DNA of 64,000 bases from Branchiostoma floridae. Lineage: Eukaryota > Chordata > Leptocardii > Amphioxiformes > Branchiostomatidae. The position numbers were made by a program, and so were the translations under genes. Positions within the stretch are counted from its first letter, which is position 1. The number at the start of each line of letters is the position of its first letter. The notes beneath the pieces are model-generated. The model was not told the origin of the DNA, did no database searches, and was given only the letters and a program-made list of their open reading frames with translations. Below are positions 57,481-64,000 of this stretch, one piece after another. The stretch covers positions 4,543,191-4,607,190 of the forward strand of contig NC_049986.1 of NCBI RefSeq assembly GCF_000003815.2. The letters run 5' to 3'.

Positions 57481-57808
57481 CCTTGACAGTAAAATGTGGA
57501 TGCTATACAGCTCACTTATCATTTACATTTTTGTAGATATCACAAAGAATCACTGATTGCCAGAATGAGCACACCTGACAAGTTGATTACTGTAACAAAG
57601 TTTGTGTAAGTGACATGTTGGAGGACTGAATCAACATATATAAGCATTAAAGGTGGATGCAACGACTCGGATATACACTGAAGCTGATTTTTAAAACAGT
57701 TTTGATAAAGTATCGAAGTGACCAATACTGACATGGCTTAGAGAGAGTGTTAGACTAATTCCTTACACCTCAAAACATGGGGATGGATACCAAATTTATT
57801 TGGATACC

Positions 57809-60800
57809 ACATACGACCGTATGTGTTACGTAGCGGTTACGGCTAAGCTGAACCTATGATCGAGAATATCTCGGCAACAATGCACAATAGAATTATGCGG
57901 TTTGTGGCTTACTATTCCCTACCTACAGACCTTTCTATCGATACCAAGTTTGACTCACCGGAATAACTCTGAAAACTTCGGAATCTCAAGCGTATATACG
58001 ACCGTATGTATTACGTAGCGGTAGGCTAAGGTGAACCTATGACCGAGAATATATCGGCAACAATGCACAATAGAATTATGCGGTTTGTGGCTTACTATTC
58101 CCTACCTAGAGACCTTTCTATCGATACCAAGTTTGACCCACCAGAATAACTCTGAAGACTTCGGAATTTCAAGCGTATATACGACCGTATGTGTTACGTA
58201 ACGGTAGTCTAAGGTGAACCTATGATCGAGAATATCTCGGCAACAATGCACAATAGAATTATGCGGTTTGTGGCTTACTATTCCCTACCTATTGACCTTT
58301 CTAACGATACCAAGTTTAATCCACCGGAATAACTCTGAAGACTTCGGAATCTCAAGCGTACATACGACCGTATGTATCACGTAGCGGTAGGCTAAGGTGA
58401 ACCTATGATCGAGAATATCTCGGCAACAATGCACAATAGAATTATGCGGTTTGTGGCTTACTATTCCCTACCTAGAGACCTTTCTATCGATACCAAGTTT
58501 GACCCGCCGGAATAACTTTGAAAGGTTCGGAATCTCAAGCGTATATACGACCGTAAGTGTTACGTATAGCGGTAAGCTAGGGTGAACCTATGATCGAGAA
58601 TATCTCGGCAACAATGCACAATAGAATTATGCGGTCTGTGGAATACCATTCCCTACCTATAGACCTTTCTAACGATACCAAGTTTGACCCGCCGGAATAA
58701 CTCTGAAGACTTCGGAATCTCAAGCGTATATACGACCGTATGTGTTACGTAGCGGTAGTCTAAGGTGAACCTATGATCGAGAGTATCTTGGCAACAATGC
58801 ACAATGGAATTATGCGGTTTGTGGCTTACTGTTCCCTACATAGAGACCTTTCTAACAATACCAAGTTTGAGCCGCCGGAATAACTCTGAAGACTTCGAAA
58901 TCTCAAGCGTATATACGACCGTATGTGTTACGTAGCGGTAGTCTAAGGTGAACCTATGATCGAGAATATCTCGGCTACAATGCACAATAGAATTATGCGG
59001 TTTGTGGCTTACTATTCCCTACCTAGTGACCTTTCTAACGATACCAAGTTTGACCCACCGGAATAACTCTGAAGACTTCGGAATCTCAAGCGTACATAAG
59101 ACCGTATGTATTACGTAGCGGTAGGCTAAGGTGAACCTATGATCGAGAATATCTCGGCTACAATGCACAATAGAATTATGCGGTTTGTGGCTTACTATTC
59201 CCTACCTAGAGACCTTTCTATCGATACCAAGTTTGACCCGCCGGAATAACTTTGAAGAGTTCGGAATCTCAAGCGTATATACGACCGTAAGTGTTACGTA
59301 TAGCGGTAAGCTAGGGTGAACCTATGATCGAGAATATCTCGGCAACAATGCACAATAGAATTATGCGGTTTGTGGCTTACTATTCCCTACCTAGAGACCT
59401 TTCTAACGATACCAATTTTGACCCGCCGGAATAACTCTGAAGACTTCGGAATCTCAAGCGTATATACGACCGTATGTGTTACGTAGCGGTAGGCTGAGGT
59501 GAACCTATGATCGAGAATATCTCGGCAACAATGCACAATAGAATTATGCGGTTTGTGGCTTACTATTCCCTACCTAGAGACCTTTCTAACGATACCAAGT
59601 TTGACCCACCGGAATAACTCTGAAGACTTCGAAATCTCAAGCGTATATACGACCGTATGTGTTACGTAGCGGTTACGGCTAAGGTGAACCTATGATCGAG
59701 AATATCTCGGCAACAATGCACAATAGAATTATGCGGTTTGTGGCTTACTATTCCCTACCTAGAGACCTTTCTAACGATACCAAGTTTGACCCACCGGAAT
59801 AACTATGAAGACTTCGAAATCTCAAGCGTATGTTCGACCGTATGTGTTACGTAGCGGTAGGCTAAGGTGAACCTATGATCGAGAATATCTCGGCAACAAT
59901 GCACAATAGAATTATGCGGTCTGTGGCTTACTATTCCCTACCTAGAAACCTTTCTAACAATACCAAGTTTGACCCGCCGGAATAACTTTGAAGACTTCGA
60001 AATCTCAAGCGTATATACGACCGTATGTGTTACGTAGCGGTAGTCTAAGGTGAACCTATGATCGAGAATATCTCGGCAACAATGCACAATGGAATTATGC
60101 GGTTTGTGGCTACTATTCCCTACCTATAGACCTTTCTAACGATACCAAATATGACCCACCGGAATAACTATGAAGACTTCGAAATTTTTCAAGCGTATGT
60201 TCGACCGTATGTGTAACGTAGCGGTTACAGCTAAGCTGAACCTATGATCGAGAATATCTCGGCTACAATGCAGAATAGAATTATGCGGTTTGTGGCTTAC
60301 TATTCCCTACCTAGAGACCTTTCTAACGATACCAAGTTTGAGCCGCCGGAATAACTATGAAGACTTCGAAATCTCAAGCGTATGTACGACCGTATGTGTT
60401 ACGTAGCGGTTACGGCTAAGGTGAACCTATGATCGAGAATATCTCGGCAACAATGCACAATAGAATTATGCGGTTTGTGGCTTACTATTCCCTACCTATA
60501 GACCTTTCTAACGATACCAAGTTTGACCCACCGGAATAACTATGAAGACTTCGAAATCTCAAGCGTATGTTCGACCGTATGTGTTACGTAGCGGTAGGCT
60601 AAGGTGAACATATGATCGAGAATATCTCGGCAACAATGCACAATAGAATTATGCGGTCTGTGGCTTACTATTCCCTACCTAGAGACCTTTCTAACGATAC
60701 CAAGTTTGACCCGCCGGAATAACTTTGAAGACTTCGAAATCTCAAGCGTATATACGACCGTATGTGTTACGTAGCGGTAGTCTAAGGTGAACCTATGATC

Positions 60801-63800
60801 GAGAATATCTCGGCAACAATGCACAATGGAATTATGCGGTTTGTGGCTTACTATTCCCTACCTATAGACCTTTCTAACGATACCAAATATGACCCACCGG
60901 AATAACTATGAAGACTTCGAAATTTTTCAAGCGTATGTTCGACCGTATGTGTAACGTAGCGGTTACAGCTAAGCTGAACCTATGATCGAGAATATCTCGG
61001 CTACAATGCAGAATAGAATTATGCGGTTTGTGGCTTACTATTCCCTACCTAGAGACCTTTCTAACGATACCAAGTTTGAGCCGCCGGAATAACTATGAAG
61101 ACTTCGAAATCTCAAGCGTATGTACGACCGTATGTGTTACGTAGCGGTTACGGCTAAGGTGAACCTATGATCGAGAATATCTCGGCAACAATGCACAATA
61201 GAATTATGCGGTTTGTGGCTTACTATTCCCTACNNNNNNNNNNNNNNNNNNNNNNNNNNNNNNNNNNNNNNNNNNNNNNNNNNNNNNNNNNNNNNNNNNN
61301 NNNNNNNNNNNNNNNNNNNNNNNNNNNNNNNNNGACTTCGGAATCTCAAACGTATATACGACCGTATGTGTTACGTAGCGGTTACGGCTAAGCTGAACCT
61401 ATGATCGAGAATATCTCGGCAACGATGCACAATAGAATTATGCTGTGTGTGGCTTGCTATTCCCTACATATAGACCTTTCTAACGATACCAAGTTTGACC
61501 CGCCGGAATAACTCTGAAGACTTCGAAATCTCAAGCGTATATACGACCGTATGTATTACGTAGCGGTAGGCTAAGGTGAACCTATGATCGAGAATATATC
61601 GGCAACAATGCACAATAGAATTATGGGGTTTGTGGCTTACTATTCCCTACCTAGAGACCTTTCTAACGATACCAAGTTTGACCCACCGGAATAACTCTGA
61701 AGACTTCGGAATCTCAAGCGTATATACGACCGTATGTACTACGTAGCGGTAGGCTAAGGTGAACCTATTATCTAGAATATCTCGGCAACAACGCACAATA
61801 GAATTATGCGGTTTGTGGCTTACTATTCCCTACCTAGAGACCTTTCTAACGATACCAAGTTTAACCCACCGGAATAACTCTGAAGACTTCGGAATCTCAA
61901 GCGTATATACGACCGTATGTGTTACGTAGCGGTAGGCTAAGGTGAACCTATGATCGAGAATATATCGGCAACAATGCACAATAGAATTATGCGGTTTGTG
62001 GCTTACTATTCCCTACCTACAGACCTTTCTAACGATACCAAGTTTGACCCGCCGGAATAACTCTGAAGACTTCGGAATCTCAAGCGTATATACGACCGTA
62101 TGTGTTACGTAGCGGTAGGCTAAGGTGAACCTATGATCGAGAATATCTCGGCAACAATGCACAATAGAATTATGCGGTTTGTGGCTTACTATTCCCTACC
62201 TACAGACCTTTCTAACGATACCAAGTTTGACCCGCCGGAATAACTCTGAAGACTTCGGAATCTCAAGCGTACATAAGACCGTATGTATTACGTAGCGGTA
62301 GGCTAAGGTGAACCTATGATCGAGAATATTTCGGCTACAATGCACAATAGAATTATGCGGTTTGTGGCTTACCATTCCCTACCTAGAGACCTTTCTATCG
62401 ATACCAAGTTTGACCCGCCGGAATAACTTTGAAGAGTTCGGAATCTCAAGCGTATATACGACCGTAAGTGTTACGTATAGCGGTAAGCTAGGGTGAACCT
62501 ATGATCGAGAATATCTCGGCAACAATGCACAATAGAATTATGCGGTTTGTGGCTTACTATTCCCTACCTAGAGACCTTTCTAACGATACCAAGTTTGACC
62601 CGCCGGAATAACTATGAAGACTTCGAAATCTCAAGCGTATATACGACCGTATGTGTTACGTAGCGGTTACGGCTAAGGTGAACCTATGATCGAGAATATC
62701 TCGGCAACAATACACAATAGAATTATGCGGTTTGTGGCTTACTATTCCCTACCTAGAGACGTTTTGACTGATACCAAGTTTGACCCGACGGAATAACTCT
62801 GAAGACTTCGGAATCTCAAACGTACATAAGACCGTATGTATTAGGTAGCGGTAGGCTAAGTTGAACCTATGATCGAGAATATCTCGGCTACAATGCACAA
62901 TAGAATTATGCGTTGTGTGGCTTACTATTCCCTACCTAGAGACCTTTCTATCGATACCAAGTTTGACCCGCCGGAATAACTCTGAAGAGTTCGGAATCTC
63001 AAGCGTATATACGACCGTATGTGTTACGTATAGCGGTAAGCTAGGGTGAACCTATGATCGAGAATATCTCGGCAACAATGCACAATAGAATTATGCGGTC
63101 AGTGGCTTACTATTCCCTACCTAGAGACCTTTCTAACGATACCAATTTTGACCCGCCGGAATAACTCTGAAGACTTCGGAATCTCAAGCGTATATACGAC
63201 CGTATGTATCACGTAGCGGTAGTCTAAGGTGAACCTATGATCGAGAATATCTCGGCAACAATGCACAATAGAATTATGCGGTTTGTGGCTTACTATTCCC
63301 TACCTAGAGACCTTTCTAACGATACCAATTTTGACCCGCCGGAATAACTCTGAAGACTTCGGAATCTCAAGCGTATATACGACCGTATGTGTTACGTAGC
63401 GGTAGGCTGAGGTGAACCTATGATCGAGAATATCTCGGCAACAATGCACAATAGAATTATGCGGTTTGTGGCTTACTATTCCCTACCTAGAGACCTTTCT
63501 AACGATACCAAGTTTGACCCACCGGAATAACTCTGAAGACTTCGAAATCTCAAGCGTATATACGACCGTATGTGTTACGTAGCGGTTACGGCTAAGGTGA
63601 ACCTATGATCGAGAATATCTCGGCAACAATGCACAATAGAATTATGCGGTTTGTGGCTTACTATTCCCTACCTAGAGACCTTTCTAACGATACCAAGTTT
63701 GACCCACCGGAATAACTATGAAGACTTCGAAATCTCAAGCGTATGTTCGACCGTATGTGTTACGTAGCGGTAGGCTAAGGTGAACCTATGATCGAGAATA

Positions 63801-64000
63801 TCTCGGCAACAATGCACAATAGAATTATGCGGTCTGTGGCTTACTATTCCCTACCTAGAGACCTTTCTAACAATACCAAGTTTGACCCGCCGGAATAACT
63901 TTGAAGACTTCGAAATCTCAAGCGTATATACGACCGTATGTGTTACTTAGCGGTTAAGGCTAAGGTGAACCTATGATGGAGAATATCTCGGCAACAATGC
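57809..64000. repeat. 183-bp satellite array, continues past the right edge
   Basis: About 33 tandem monomers. gaacctatgatcgagaatat starts at 57850, 58033 (one substitution), 58216 and 58399 (period 183), with some monomers of 185-188 bp carrying a tatagcgg insertion or tttttc variant. A monomer reads from tacgaccgtatgtgttacgt through atgcacaatagaattatgcg and gacctttctaacgatacc to gaagacttcggaatctcaag. Monomers are highly similar and share variant sites in blocks. There is no gene in it. Confidence 0.97.
61234..61333. other. Assembly gap (100 N) inside the satellite
   Basis: The normal monomer has only about 51 bases between the flanking words ccctac and gacttcgg, so the 100 N do not reflect a simple missing piece. 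The true array length is unknown. Confidence 0.99.

Overview
The window is animal genomic DNA. It has long introns, GT-AG exons, dense MITE-like and SINE-like repeats, LINE 3' ends, a large satellite array and five runs of N. A deuterostome LRSAM1 orthologue, the SINE/MITE repertoire and the very intron-rich genes make a cephalochordate (Branchiostoma-like) scaffold the most likely source. That is an inference, since no species marker is present.

Layout. (1) 208-19691, minus strand: LRSAM1, a leucine-rich-repeat/coiled-coil E3 ubiquitin ligase. It runs off the left edge, so the C-terminal SAM and RING part is missing. Its introns hold many small DNA transposons. (2) 19692-26120: a 6.4 kb spacer between two head-to-head genes. 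Most of it is a foldback element with long inverted arms built of 53-bp tandem units, sitting inside an older dispersed repeat. (3) 26121-41139, plus strand: a 17-exon gene for a protein of about 566 residues, made of two tandem copies of a module (degenerate EF-hand-like segment, then a nucleoside 2-deoxyribosyltransferase-like domain). I do not recognise a named gene. (4) 42144-42721: an internally deleted mariner element. (5) 43110-52765, minus strand: an 11-exon gene for a type I membrane protein of about 682 residues (signal peptide, two laminin G domains, a run of EGF repeats, one membrane helix, short tail). (6) 53-57.8 kb: gene-poor, with a TTA-flanked inverted-repeat element, a decayed LINE reverse transcriptase fragment and an 18-bp-type minisatellite. 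(7) About 57.8 kb to the window end: a 183-bp satellite array of roughly 33 monomers with higher-order variants, continuing past the edge.

The three genes do not form an operon or an evident pathway. LRSAM1 and the EF-hand/NDT-like gene share a divergent 5' region that the foldback insertion has expanded. For the two complete gene models, exon phases sum to an open frame (1701 and 2049 nt). In the second gene this depends on an unusual GC-AG first intron or, alternatively, a shorter N-terminus. No CRISPR array, bacterial operon, rRNA or functional tRNA gene is present; tRNA-like sequences are SINE heads.
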